The notes beneath the pieces are model-generated. The model saw only the letters and a list, made by a program, of their open reading frames with translations, was not told the origin of the DNA and searched no databases. A stretch of DNA of 64,000 nt from positions 354,696 to 418,695 of the forward strand of contig CACJNS010000001.1 in assembly GCA_902594855.1 (NCBI GenBank). Direction: 5' to 3'. This document shows positions 42,312 through 50,000 of the stretch, piece by piece (position 1 is the first letter of the stretch; every line of letters begins with the position of its first letter). The DNA is from an uncultured SAR86 cluster bacterium (GTDB lineage Bacteria; Pseudomonadota; Gammaproteobacteria; Magnimaribacterales; AG-339-G14). The position numbers were made by a program, and so were the translations under genes.

Positions 42312-42719
42312 TTATTTTCTTGGCAACCATATCAAACCAATAATCATTATGGCGACAGTAACCAAAAATATTAGCCCAATTGTATCGGGCATTCCAACAG
42401 ACTCTGTTGTGCCAACAAAATCTAGAAATCCTTGAGCGCCTGTTGGATCAGGAGCATTTTCAACTCCCATCTCGGTTATCCTCCTTGCAGTCATAACCCA
42501 ATTGTTTGCTGCAATGGCAAACGCTTGAAAAGAGCCTGCAACAATTGAAAGCCCAAAGACTGTACTTAAAATTTTAGTAAACAAATTTGAAGATGGGTTC
42601 TCTCCAGTCATGTTAGCTGTTCTTAAGGCCAGCCAAATTGCAATGATGCAACCTATAAAAGTTAATGCATCTGCCAATCTATTCATTTGAAAAGAGTTCA
42701 AAATAAATTCTGCATCCAT
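42312..42719 (-). CDS. Three-helix membrane protein, paralogue A of a triplet
   Basis: 135 residues with AGGAGGAG before ATG 42719, a strong ribosome site. Helices at about 16-34, 48-70 and 110-130. Same plan as B and C: a loop NNWVMTARRITEMG followed by GFLDFVGTTES and a third helix with MPDTIGLIFLVTVAIM ending LIWLPRK. First gene of the A-B operon and divergent from YegP. Unknown function. Confidence 0.68.
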   Translation of the reverse strand: MDAEFILNSFQMNRLADALTFIGCIIAIWLALRTANMTGENPSSNLFTKILSTVFGLSIVAGSFQAFAIAANNWVMTARRITEMGVENAPDPTGAQGFLDFVGTTESVGMPDTIGLIFLVTVAIMIIGLIWLPRK

Positions 42720-42842
42720 AATCTCCTCCTATTAGAAAATGTAATAGCTTATTTTAACAAATCTAATGGATTTATTTAGCTTTTGCGTGAAATAATTGCA
42801 AAGATTGTCAAAATTTTTCTAAAAAATAAGTATAGTTAATAA

Positions 42843-43157
42843 ATGTTCGAAATTTATTTAGATAAAGCAAAAAAATACCGGTTCCGCTTAAAAGCTAGAA
42901 ATGGAGAGAATATCTGCGCCAGTCAGGCCTACACGTCAAAATCTTCTTGTATGAAAGGAATAAAATCTGTTGCTAAAAACGCAAAATCTAAAGACAACTT
43001 TATTTCTCAGGAATCTAAATCCGGAAAATGGACTTTTAGATTAAAGTCTGGAAATAATAAAGTTATAGCAACCAGCCAATCATACAAAGATAAATCATCC
43101 ATGAATAAAGGAATTAAAAGTGTGATGGCTAATGCTCCAAAGCTTGTAATAGATTAA
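42843..43157 (+). CDS. DUF1508 (YegP-like) protein with two repeats
   Basis: 104 residues made of two about 50-residue DUF1508 repeats: the first has YRFRLKARNGENICASQAY and SSCMKGIKSVAKNA, the second WTFRLKSGNNKVIATSQSY and SSMNKGIKSVMANA. YegP is a small cytosolic protein of unknown role, often induced under stress. It is divergent from the A-B membrane operon. Confidence 0.92.
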   Translation: MFEIYLDKAKKYRFRLKARNGENICASQAYTSKSSCMKGIKSVAKNAKSKDNFISQESKSGKWTFRLKSGNNKVIATSQSYKDKSSMNKGIKSVMANAPKLVID

Positions 43158-43190
43158 TACTTTCCTTTTATCTTTTTGGAAAGCCATTAA

Positions 43191-44510
43191 TTATTGCCAA
43201 GTAACTTTTGCAAAAGTACCAGTGGTGCAATAAAAAATGTCTCTGTTGAAACCTGGCGTTAAAAACATACCATTGGCTAATCTAGCGTTAACATCAACTT
43301 TGCTGAGTAGTTCTCCAGTTAGTATATCTACAACAATTAAATAGTCTTTATCATTTTCAAAACTATTGATCACTAGTTCTTTTGTCTCAGGAAAAACAAC
43401 GGGCTGCATGGTTGGTCTAACTTCTAAAGTCCAAGATAAATCTAGATTTCCATTTTTTGTTGAAATACCTGCTAGTCCACCGTTAAGACTATCCCATGCA
43501 ATGCAAGTTTCTAATTCTGGAACATTTACCGGTGGTGCAATAATACCTCCGCCATTTTTTTCAAAAGGTTCAATAGAAGATAGATTTGATGTTGTGAGAT
43601 CAAGCTTTAAAAGCCTTTGTTTGCCAGTCCATGGTGCAGGGCTTCTCCAACTCAAATGAGTATTTTCCTTGACTCTACCGTTAGGATGAACACCGTAAAT
43701 TTGTCTTACTGAATCTATATCTCCGTTATCCATCAACCAAAGGCTTCCGTCAGAAATACATCCATCCCATGCTAAACCTTGAACATCTTCCTCATTTCTA
43801 TAAGGTGGTTGCCAATCTTGATCAATTTCCAAATTTTTTTCATGAACTCTTAGTCGCCATATTCTTGAAATTCCCGGAATGTAAATGAATTCACCCTGGG
43901 GAGTTATATCGCTGGCAATCCTTCCCATGGAGCCTTCAGGAAGTTGGATAGTCTCAATGACTTCTAGATTATCAGGGTTTAACCTAGTTATTGAAGAATT
44001 ACTTTGATTTTCAAGTCTGCAGTCTTTAGTGACTATAGTTCCGTCTGATAAAATTAGTAATCCATTGTGAGCCTGATCAATAGGAAGCTGTTTTTCAATT
44101 AAAACTTGGCACTCACTATTTAAGACATGCATGAAATTTCCGTTAACCTTGATAATGTTTCCGTTTTTGTGGACAGCTATGGCTCCGCACCACACATGAT
44201 CCCCGCAAGGTAGATTAGGACTTTCACTGATAGTCTCAAGAGTTACAGGATCTATTCTTTGCAACCATCCGAAAGGTTTTGGTCCGTTGAAGTATGGCAT
44301 CGTTCCGCCAAGGTAAAACTCATTCTCATCTCTTCTTACAACCATTACATTCCATTTCCCTGATAGAACCGATTCAACTTTTGCCTCAGCACCCTTTGCA
44401 AATAGGCCTCCTTTGGCTGCTTTCTGTCTTCTGTTCCCACCACACTCAACAGGCCATGGAGATTTAAAATAACCAGGATGATGGTTTTCTCTATCTAATG
44501 AGTTACTCAA
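43191..44510 (-). CDS. Cytosolic beta-propeller-like protein of unknown function
   Basis: 439 residues with no signal peptide. Repeated blade-like strands (GWLQRIDPVTLETI, NGNIIKVNGNFMHVLN, DGTIVTKDCRLENQ, LNPDNLEVIETIQL, GEFIYIPGISRIWRLRV, DGSLWLMDNG, DYLIVVDILTGELL) suggest a six- to eight-bladed propeller of the PQQ/WD type. It starts with a basic KSPWPVECGGNRRQKAAKGG stretch. Lies 62 bases after the sco1 stop, oriented with the oxidase operon but probably separate. Not recognised. Confidence 0.6.
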   Translation of the reverse strand: MSNSLDRENHHPGYFKSPWPVECGGNRRQKAAKGGLFAKGAEAKVESVLSGKWNVMVVRRDENEFYLGGTMPYFNGPKPFGWLQRIDPVTLETISESPNLPCGDHVWCGAIAVHKNGNIIKVNGNFMHVLNSECQVLIEKQLPIDQAHNGLLILSDGTIVTKDCRLENQSNSSITRLNPDNLEVIETIQLPEGSMGRIASDITPQGEFIYIPGISRIWRLRVHEKNLEIDQDWQPPYRNEEDVQGLAWDGCISDGSLWLMDNGDIDSVRQIYGVHPNGRVKENTHLSWRSPAPWTGKQRLLKLDLTTSNLSSIEPFEKNGGGIIAPPVNVPELETCIAWDSLNGGLAGISTKNGNLDLSWTLEVRPTMQPVVFPETKELVINSFENDKDYLIVVDILTGELLSKVDVNARLANGMFLTPGFNRDIFYCTTGTFAKVTWQ

Positions 44511-44572
44511 TTTTTATGATTGATTTTTAATTAATTTAAAAACTTTAATCTGTAAGATAATTCTTTATCTTA

Positions 44573-45223
44573 TCAACGATTGTAAGTTAAAACGCTCTCT
44601 AAAACTGTGACCATGTTATTTGGATCAACCGGCGATTTAAAAAATCCATAATATCTGCCAGAAGGACTTAGTAATGCAAGATTCATGCTGTGATCCATAT
44701 CGTAATCAGTACGTTTTGAATCAACTACTGGCACAAATGGAAGCGTAAGCTGCGTAGCTAAAGTATAAATAGTTCCAATATCTCCGCTTACACCTATAAA
44801 AGAAGAATCAAAAGATTTAGCATATCTATCAATCAGCTCTGGTGTGTCTCTGTCTGGATCAACAGAAATAATCATAAAGTTAATTTTATCTCTTAATTGA
44901 ATATTTCTCTCAGCAAGTAAATTAGAAGTCTTTTTCATTTTTGCCATGGTCATTGGACACATATCAGGGCACGAGGCAAAACCCATGAATACCAAATGCC
45001 ATTTTTCAAGCAAATTTGTTTGTTTAAAAACTTCTGTTCCTGACTGAAGCCTAAAGTCTGTTAACTGTCTAGGTGCTGAGAGCTCATAGAACTTGAGATC
45101 TTTGTATTCATCTTTGGTGAGCTCTTTAGGTGAAACGATGCTGTAGACAAAAACACCGATCACTAACGATACCAGTACAAGGCAAGATAAAACCGTTAAT
45201 CGAATATTTGAAGTTTTAGACAT
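44573..45223 (-). CDS. SCO1/SenC copper chaperone
   Basis: 216 residues, one N-terminal membrane helix and a thioredoxin-like domain in the periplasm. The Cu-binding motif is FASCPDMCPMTMAKM (CxxxC at about 81-85) and the distal His is in YDMDHSMNLALL. It delivers Cu to the CuA centre of subunit II. Its start overlaps the end of ctaB by 8 bases, at the 3' end of the oxidase operon. Confidence 0.95.
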   Translation of the reverse strand: MSKTSNIRLTVLSCLVLVSLVIGVFVYSIVSPKELTKDEYKDLKFYELSAPRQLTDFRLQSGTEVFKQTNLLEKWHLVFMGFASCPDMCPMTMAKMKKTSNLLAERNIQLRDKINFMIISVDPDRDTPELIDRYAKSFDSSFIGVSGDIGTIYTLATQLTLPFVPVVDSKRTDYDMDHSMNLALLSPSGRYYGFFKSPVDPNNMVTVLESVLTYNR

Positions 45224-46088
45224 AAGTTATCACCGCCCTATCAACGATCATCAATAAAAATATTAAAGTTAAATAAACAATGGAATATAAAAATAAACTC
45301 ATGGAATTATCGGCGCCTGTACTTTGTTTTAATTTCCAAGATTTTTGTATGAATATTCCGCCAAGAATTGCTGCTCCTATCAGATAAAGATATCCGAAAT
45401 ATCCAGTTGCGAATAAAAGTAATGACACCACCATGAGTAAAATTGAATAAAGAACTATTTGTATCTTTGTGTACTCGATACCTTTAACCACTGGCATCAT
45501 CGGAATTCCAGCTTTTGCGTATTCGTCTTTTTTATTGATAGCAAGAGCCCAAAAATGTGGCGGGGTCCAAATAAAAATTAACAGCACAAGTAAGAGTGGT
45601 AATGGATCTATGGAGCCCACTACAGCAGTCCAGCCTAATAAAGGAGGCATTGCTCCTGCTAAACCACCGATGACAATATTTTGTGAGCCGGAAAATTTAA
45701 GAACTTTTGTATAAAAAAATGCATAAAAAATCCAAGTTCCAAACGTTAAAGCCCACGTTAGAAAGTTATTAAAATACAAAATCAAAGCAGATCCAGCTAT
45801 GAAAAGAAAACTTGCAAATACGGTTGCAGAAGTCACACTAATTTTTCCAGTCACAATAGGTCTTTTGACTGTTCTTTCCATTACAGAGTCGTATTTAAAA
45901 TCTAAAATTTGATTAATTGCAGCTGAAGAACCTGCAATAAAAGCTATTCCTAAAAAACCTGTCAAAGCTTTGATGATATCGAGATTGAAGTTTGTGGCTA
46001 AAATCATGGAGGCGCCAGCAGTGATCATCAATAGGTATAAAACTCCGGGTTTTGTGAGTTTAAAAAATTCAGAAATAGTTAGGCTCAT
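45216..46088 (-). CDS. ctaB: Protoheme IX farnesyltransferase (heme O synthase)
   Basis: 290 residues, about nine membrane helices. Polyprenyl-diphosphate motif NQILDFKYDSVMERTVKRP (about 61-79) holds the Asp-rich Mg site, and the loop KKDEYAKAGIPMMPVVKG is the second conserved block. Makes heme O from heme B for CtaA. Overlaps ctaA by 4 bases (ATGA) and sco1 by 8. Confidence 0.96.
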   Translation of the reverse strand: MSLTISEFFKLTKPGVLYLLMITAGASMILATNFNLDIIKALTGFLGIAFIAGSSAAINQILDFKYDSVMERTVKRPIVTGKISVTSATVFASFLFIAGSALILYFNNFLTWALTFGTWIFYAFFYTKVLKFSGSQNIVIGGLAGAMPPLLGWTAVVGSIDPLPLLLVLLIFIWTPPHFWALAINKKDEYAKAGIPMMPVVKGIEYTKIQIVLYSILLMVVSLLLFATGYFGYLYLIGAAILGGIFIQKSWKLKQSTGADNSMSLFLYSIVYLTLIFLLMIVDRAVITYV

Positions 46089-47089
46089 GCGGGGCTTATT
46101 GTAGATGATTTTAGTCTAACAAAGGATAAATACATGAGAAGGAATAAGGCTCCTAAGTTGTGAGCGATGGCAACGTATAAAGGAACTTGAAAATATATAT
46201 TGGATATACCTAAAACTATTTGGAAAGTAATCAGTGATGCAAAACCGAAAGAAGTTAAAAGGTAATTTTCCTTGAAAAAACGCCAGGATAAAAGCAGGAA
46301 GACAATGGATACAGCAATTGCACCCAATCTATGTATAAAGTGAATCGCTATTCTGGATTCCACATCCATCTGTCCTCCAAGATAATCGGGTCCAATTTGC
46401 TGAAAGAAATTAAAACCTTTTGCATAATCTGCTGGAGGCAGCCACTTCCCGTGACAGGTTGGAAAATCTGGACATGCTAATGCTGCATAATTCGAACTTA
46501 GCCAAACTCCTAAAATTATTTGGGCAAGGAGAAATGGAAAGGCCCAATTAAGAAGAGTATTCGTTTTTGGTAATACTGAGAAGTTAATATTAAAAGATGA
46601 TCTTAAATGGGATGACCTTAAAAAAATTAGGAAAACCAAAGTGGTGGTAAAAAAACCTCCTAACAAGTGCAAGGTAACAACTTGCGGCCAAAGCTTGAGA
46701 CTTACAGTTAGATAACCAAAAAGCGACTGAACACAGACCAGCACAGTGGCTGCATAAATAAGGTTTTTGAGCCATTTATCTTTGGTCTTAGCAATAATAG
46801 CGATAAAAAATAGGCCAAAAATAAGTAACCCGAGAGTTCCAGCAAAATATCTGTGAACAACTTCTGGAATTGCTTTTTCAACTTCAAATTGTCTTTCCGG
46901 ATAAGCAATGTTCGCTTGCTCAATTTCAGATTCTGTTTCTGGCATCCAAACGTATCCGTAACAACCAGGCCAATCGGGGCAACCTAATCCGGCATCGACT
47001 AATCTAGTCCATGCTCCTAAGCCCACAACTACAAAGGCTAGGAAAATTCCTATCAGACTAATTAATTGAATTCTTTTATAGCTATCCAA
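46085..47089 (-). CDS. ctaA: Heme A synthase
   Basis: 334 residues, eight membrane helices. LVDAGLGCPDWPGCYG (about 32-47) is the Cys pair loop of COX15/CtaA, EVVHRYFAG and FIHRLGAI supply heme His ligands, and a second Cys pair lies in ALACPDFPTCHG. Oxidises heme O to heme A. Overlaps the SCO-like gene at 47082 by 8 bases. Confidence 0.96.
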   Translation of the reverse strand: MDSYKRIQLISLIGIFLAFVVVGLGAWTRLVDAGLGCPDWPGCYGYVWMPETESEIEQANIAYPERQFEVEKAIPEVVHRYFAGTLGLLIFGLFFIAIIAKTKDKWLKNLIYAATVLVCVQSLFGYLTVSLKLWPQVVTLHLLGGFFTTTLVFLIFLRSSHLRSSFNINFSVLPKTNTLLNWAFPFLLAQIILGVWLSSNYAALACPDFPTCHGKWLPPADYAKGFNFFQQIGPDYLGGQMDVESRIAIHFIHRLGAIAVSIVFLLLSWRFFKENYLLTSFGFASLITFQIVLGISNIYFQVPLYVAIAHNLGALFLLMYLSFVRLKSSTISPA

Positions 47090-47669
47090 TTTTTGAAACC
47101 CTCAATAATTTTTTTAAGTCTTCAAGGATTTGCTTAAAGTTTTCATTTTTATCTTCTTTGGGACCATAAAACATGATGATATTTCCCAAAGGATCAACCA
47201 CAAATAAAGATCCTTCCTCAAAAGGATTAATATTCTGACTTTCAAATTCTTTAGTTATCAGGGAGCTTTCGCCATAAGTAGCATGATTTAGAGGTTTGTA
47301 TTTCTCCAAGATATCAAAGTCTTTATCAGAGTCGCTAAGGAGAAATCTTGATACTCGGATACTCTCTCGGTTCAAGGCTATGTTGGCTTGTCTTGCAACA
47401 TAAGCTGCATCGTCGCATATTATCGAACAGTCTCCCCTAATAAACTGGAAGATCATCCAGTCTCTCTCAATGGTTTCGATGTTGAAGGGTTGATAATCAT
47501 AGGTAACGCCGAGCTTACCCACATCAATTGGCGGTGAAAGAAGCTGACCGTTATTTACCCTACCTTCTGGAAGAGATGCTCCCGAGTAATACCATATAGT
47601 ACTTGAGAGGATCACCAAGATTGGAGTTAAGAAAATTAACATCGCTATGACAAAATTTTTCTTAATCAT
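47082..47669 (-). CDS. SCO-like thioredoxin-fold protein of the cytochrome oxidase operon
   Basis: 195 residues with one N-terminal membrane helix (about 7-26). DWMIFQFIRGDCSIICDD (about 70-87) contains a CxxxC at the position expected for SCO proteins, and GSLFVVDPLGNIIMFYG is the later strand. In pseudomonads a comparable unnamed protein lies between surf1 and ctaA (recalled). It probably assists copper delivery or oxidase assembly; no distal His motif like SCO1 can be assigned with confidence. Confidence 0.75.
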   Translation of the reverse strand: MIKKNFVIAMLIFLTPILVILSSTIWYYSGASLPEGRVNNGQLLSPPIDVGKLGVTYDYQPFNIETIERDWMIFQFIRGDCSIICDDAAYVARQANIALNRESIRVSRFLLSDSDKDFDILEKYKPLNHATYGESSLITKEFESQNINPFEEGSLFVVDPLGNIIMFYGPKEDKNENFKQILEDLKKLLRVSKIG

Positions 47670-48366
47670 TTTTTCTAAACCCTACAAAAATAAAACCTGC
47701 CAAGGCAACCAAACTTAAGCCTAACCATTGAATTGCATAGCCAAAATGACGATTAGCTGATAAATAAACGGGTTGCCAAATCCTTGAGAATCCATCTAAT
47801 GAAAATTCATCAAGTTCAAAGACTACAGCTGGAAAGTTTGTATTCCACTTCAGATTAATACTATCGATATCAAAAGACTGCATTTCTAAATCACTTCCTT
47901 CCCTTTCATAGATTGAATTATCAATCGTGAAAGCTTTTTCAATGGGTCTGAAAACTCCCTGCAATAAATAATTTTGATCTAATGTCTTTTTTGAACTATC
48001 AAATGAATTTGACCAACCTTTTGATACCAGAAGTGATAAGCCATTATTAGATAGAAACTCTTGATAAACAGAAAAACCACGAACCCCTTCATAGATTGCG
48101 TTGTCTACTAAAACTGTCTTTTTACTGAATTCGCCTTGCATAAAAAAAGGTCTATACCATTGGCTGGGAGATGCATATTCTAAAGAAATAAATTCGGCTG
48201 GGGGCTTTGTTTGCTGATTATTAATAAAACTTTCAAGCTTAGATTTTTCTAGACCTCTTTGGTATTGCCAAAAACTTAAACTTAATAAAATTGGTAATAT
48301 AAATGCCGTAAAAATTGTAAACTTCCAACCAGGATTAAATTTTCCAATGTTAGTAAAAATACTCAT
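47662..48366 (-). CDS. SURF1-family oxidase assembly protein
   Basis: 234 residues from ATG 48366; a longer frame from 48426 would lie over the opposite-strand DUF2909 gene. Two helices near the ends (about 15-32 and 210-230) enclose a periplasmic domain with SFWQYQRGLEKSKLESF, VLVDNAIYEGVRGF, and the C-terminal HFGYAIQWLGLSLVALAGFIF. SURF1 helps insert heme A into subunit I. Overlaps DUF2909 by 20 bases, head to head. Confidence 0.92.
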   Translation of the reverse strand: MSIFTNIGKFNPGWKFTIFTAFILPILLSLSFWQYQRGLEKSKLESFINNQQTKPPAEFISLEYASPSQWYRPFFMQGEFSKKTVLVDNAIYEGVRGFSVYQEFLSNNGLSLLVSKGWSNSFDSSKKTLDQNYLLQGVFRPIEKAFTIDNSIYEREGSDLEMQSFDIDSINLKWNTNFPAVVFELDEFSLDGFSRIWQPVYLSANRHFGYAIQWLGLSLVALAGFIFVGFRKND

Positions 48367-48559
48367 CGTCGTTTTAATGATTGCTATGCTGATCAGTCTC
48401 TTTTCTAGCGCAGCTTTTATGATCAAAGATAAAAAAGGTGCAATGACAAGAAGCTTTATGGCTCTCAGGGTAAGGGTGATAATCGCGGGTCTTCTGTTGT
48501 TGACCCTCGCATACGGTCTCTATAGCGGTCAAATAGTTGTTAATAGCCCTTGGGGTTAG
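48347..48559 (+). CDS. DUF2909-like twin-helix membrane protein
   Basis: 70 residues with two helices (about 3-24 and 44-62) and FMIKDKKGAMTRSFMALRVRV between. Matches DUF2909, a small membrane protein seen in cytochrome oxidase gene neighbourhoods. It is on the plus strand, opposite to every other gene of the operon, overlapping the SURF1 5' end and the ctaE stop (by 4 bases). Function unknown. Confidence 0.78.
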   Translation: MLVKILIVVLMIAMLISLFSSAAFMIKDKKGAMTRSFMALRVRVIIAGLLLLTLAYGLYSGQIVVNSPWG

Positions 48560-49458
48560 AATACGTAAACCACCAACACCAACAATATCCATACTACATC
48601 CACGAAGTGCCAGTACCAGGATCCTGCTGCAAGACCAAAGTGGTCATCTTTAGTAAAGGCTCCGCGAAACCCTCTTATAGTCATGATTGTCAGAATGATT
48701 GCTCCTAAACAAACATGAAAGCCGTGAAAACCTGTAAGGAGAAAGAAAGTAGTTCCGTAAATCCCAGCACCAAGAGTCAGACCCATATGATCGTAGGCTT
48801 CGTAATACTCGAGACCTTGCAAATAAACAAAGGTAAAGCCAAGAATAAGAGTCATAACCATCCAAAACTTAAATGTAGTTCTGTTACCTTTTTTTAGAGC
48901 ATGCTCAGCAATCGTTATGGTCCCACTTGAAGTTACCAAGCAAAGAGTGTTCCAAAACGGCAACCAATGACCTACATTTGCAAAACCAGGGAAATTCATA
49001 TTCTCTTTCGGACCTTGGAATAAAGACTGATCCGGCGTCTGCATAACTGGCCAAGTTGCTTCAAAGCCAGGCCACAACATATTGGTGATGGCCTTTTCTC
49101 CTTCACCACCAAGCCAAGGCACTGCAAATATCCTTACGTATCCGAGCGCTAAAAAGAAAGCGAAGAAAAACATGACTTCACTGAATATGAACCATTGCAT
49201 GCCCATGACAAATGATCTGTTCAATTGATCGCTGTACATTCCTTTGTCGTTTTCTTTTATAACTTCGCCAAACCAAAAGAAAAACACAGAAAAGATGACA
49301 GCAAAAGCAGCAATTAAGATCCAATAGGAATTTGAGTCAGGTTTATCTAAATCATTAATGGTATAGCCCGCACCTAAAACAAAAAGCATTAAACCAAAGG
49401 CCATCCAGATTGGTAATCTACTGCTTGCTGGAACGAAATATGAAGATTGGTCGGACAT
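48556..49458 (-). CDS. ctaE: Cytochrome c oxidase subunit III
   Basis: 300 residues, seven helices. FWFGEVIKENDKGMYSDQ, GMQWFIFSEVMFFFAFFLALGY and the C-terminal GFHGFHVCLGAIIL, AAGSWYWHFVDVVWILLVLVVY are subunit III signatures. Stabilises proton uptake and subunit I. Sits 2 bases downstream of ctaG. Confidence 0.96.
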   Translation of the reverse strand: MSDQSSYFVPASSRLPIWMAFGLMLFVLGAGYTINDLDKPDSNSYWILIAAFAVIFSVFFFWFGEVIKENDKGMYSDQLNRSFVMGMQWFIFSEVMFFFAFFLALGYVRIFAVPWLGGEGEKAITNMLWPGFEATWPVMQTPDQSLFQGPKENMNFPGFANVGHWLPFWNTLCLVTSSGTITIAEHALKKGNRTTFKFWMVMTLILGFTFVYLQGLEYYEAYDHMGLTLGAGIYGTTFFLLTGFHGFHVCLGAIILTIMTIRGFRGAFTKDDHFGLAAGSWYWHFVDVVWILLVLVVYVF

Positions 49459-49460
49459 AA

Positions 49461-50000
49461 TTAATTGCTCGCTTGTAATTTTATATGAGATTCGGATATA
49501 TCAAAAAGAGTATAGCCAAGCGTTAACACTGGAACATCATCAGGAAGATCAGGATCAATGATGAATCTAACCGGCATGGTTAATTTTTCTCCAGGCTGTA
49601 AAAGCTGTTCCTCAAAACAGAAGCATTCAGTTTTATGAAAATATTGAGCACCTTTTCCTGGAGATACACTCGGAATAGCTTGAGCCACCATAGGATAATC
49701 TGTGGGATTCTCAAAAGTATAATCAACTGTATACGCTATTCCTGTTTCTGCATCTAATATTCTTTTCTCGGAGGAAAAATTCCAAGCCATATTTTCATTA
49801 TTCTTAGTAACAAAAAGAATTTTGATTTCCCTAGGGTTAAAATTGTCATCGTATTCGATAATGGTTGGTCCGGATACTTTTCCGTTTAAACCGGTTATTT
49901 CACAAAATACGTCGTAAATAGGAACTAAGGCGAAACCAAAGCAGAACATACCTAAAACAAGACTTACTAATTTTAAGTTTGTTTTAGTTGCTGCCTTCAC
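49461..50000 (-). CDS. ctaG: Cytochrome c oxidase assembly protein CtaG/Cox11
   Basis: 179 residues, one N-terminal helix and a periplasmic Ig-like domain. The Cu-binding CFCFEEQ (about 132-138) with Cys pair is the Cox11 mark, and FVPIYDVFCEITGLNGKV-like FALVPIYDVFCEITGLNG is the conserved start. It delivers Cu to CuB of subunit I. Overlaps the end of ctaD by 4 bases. Confidence 0.95.
   Translation of the reverse strand: MKAATKTNLKLVSLVLGMFCFGFALVPIYDVFCEITGLNGKVSGPTIIEYDDNFNPREIKILFVTKNNENMAWNFSSEKRILDAETGIAYTVDYTFENPTDYPMVAQAIPSVSPGKGAQYFHKTECFCFEEQLLQPGEKLTMPVRFIIDPDLPDDVPVLTLGYTLFDISESHIKLQASN

Noticed and set aside
41373..42719. The membrane triplet as methane/ammonia monooxygenase subunits or a rhodopsin
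   Set aside because: Proteins are far too short, have three helices, no retinal Lys motif and no metal-binding His/Glu/Asp clusters.
43160..43183. Weak hairpin CTTTCC...GGAAAG between YegP and the propeller gene as a terminator
   Set aside because: Six-base stem with a 12-base AT-rich loop is too weak to support.
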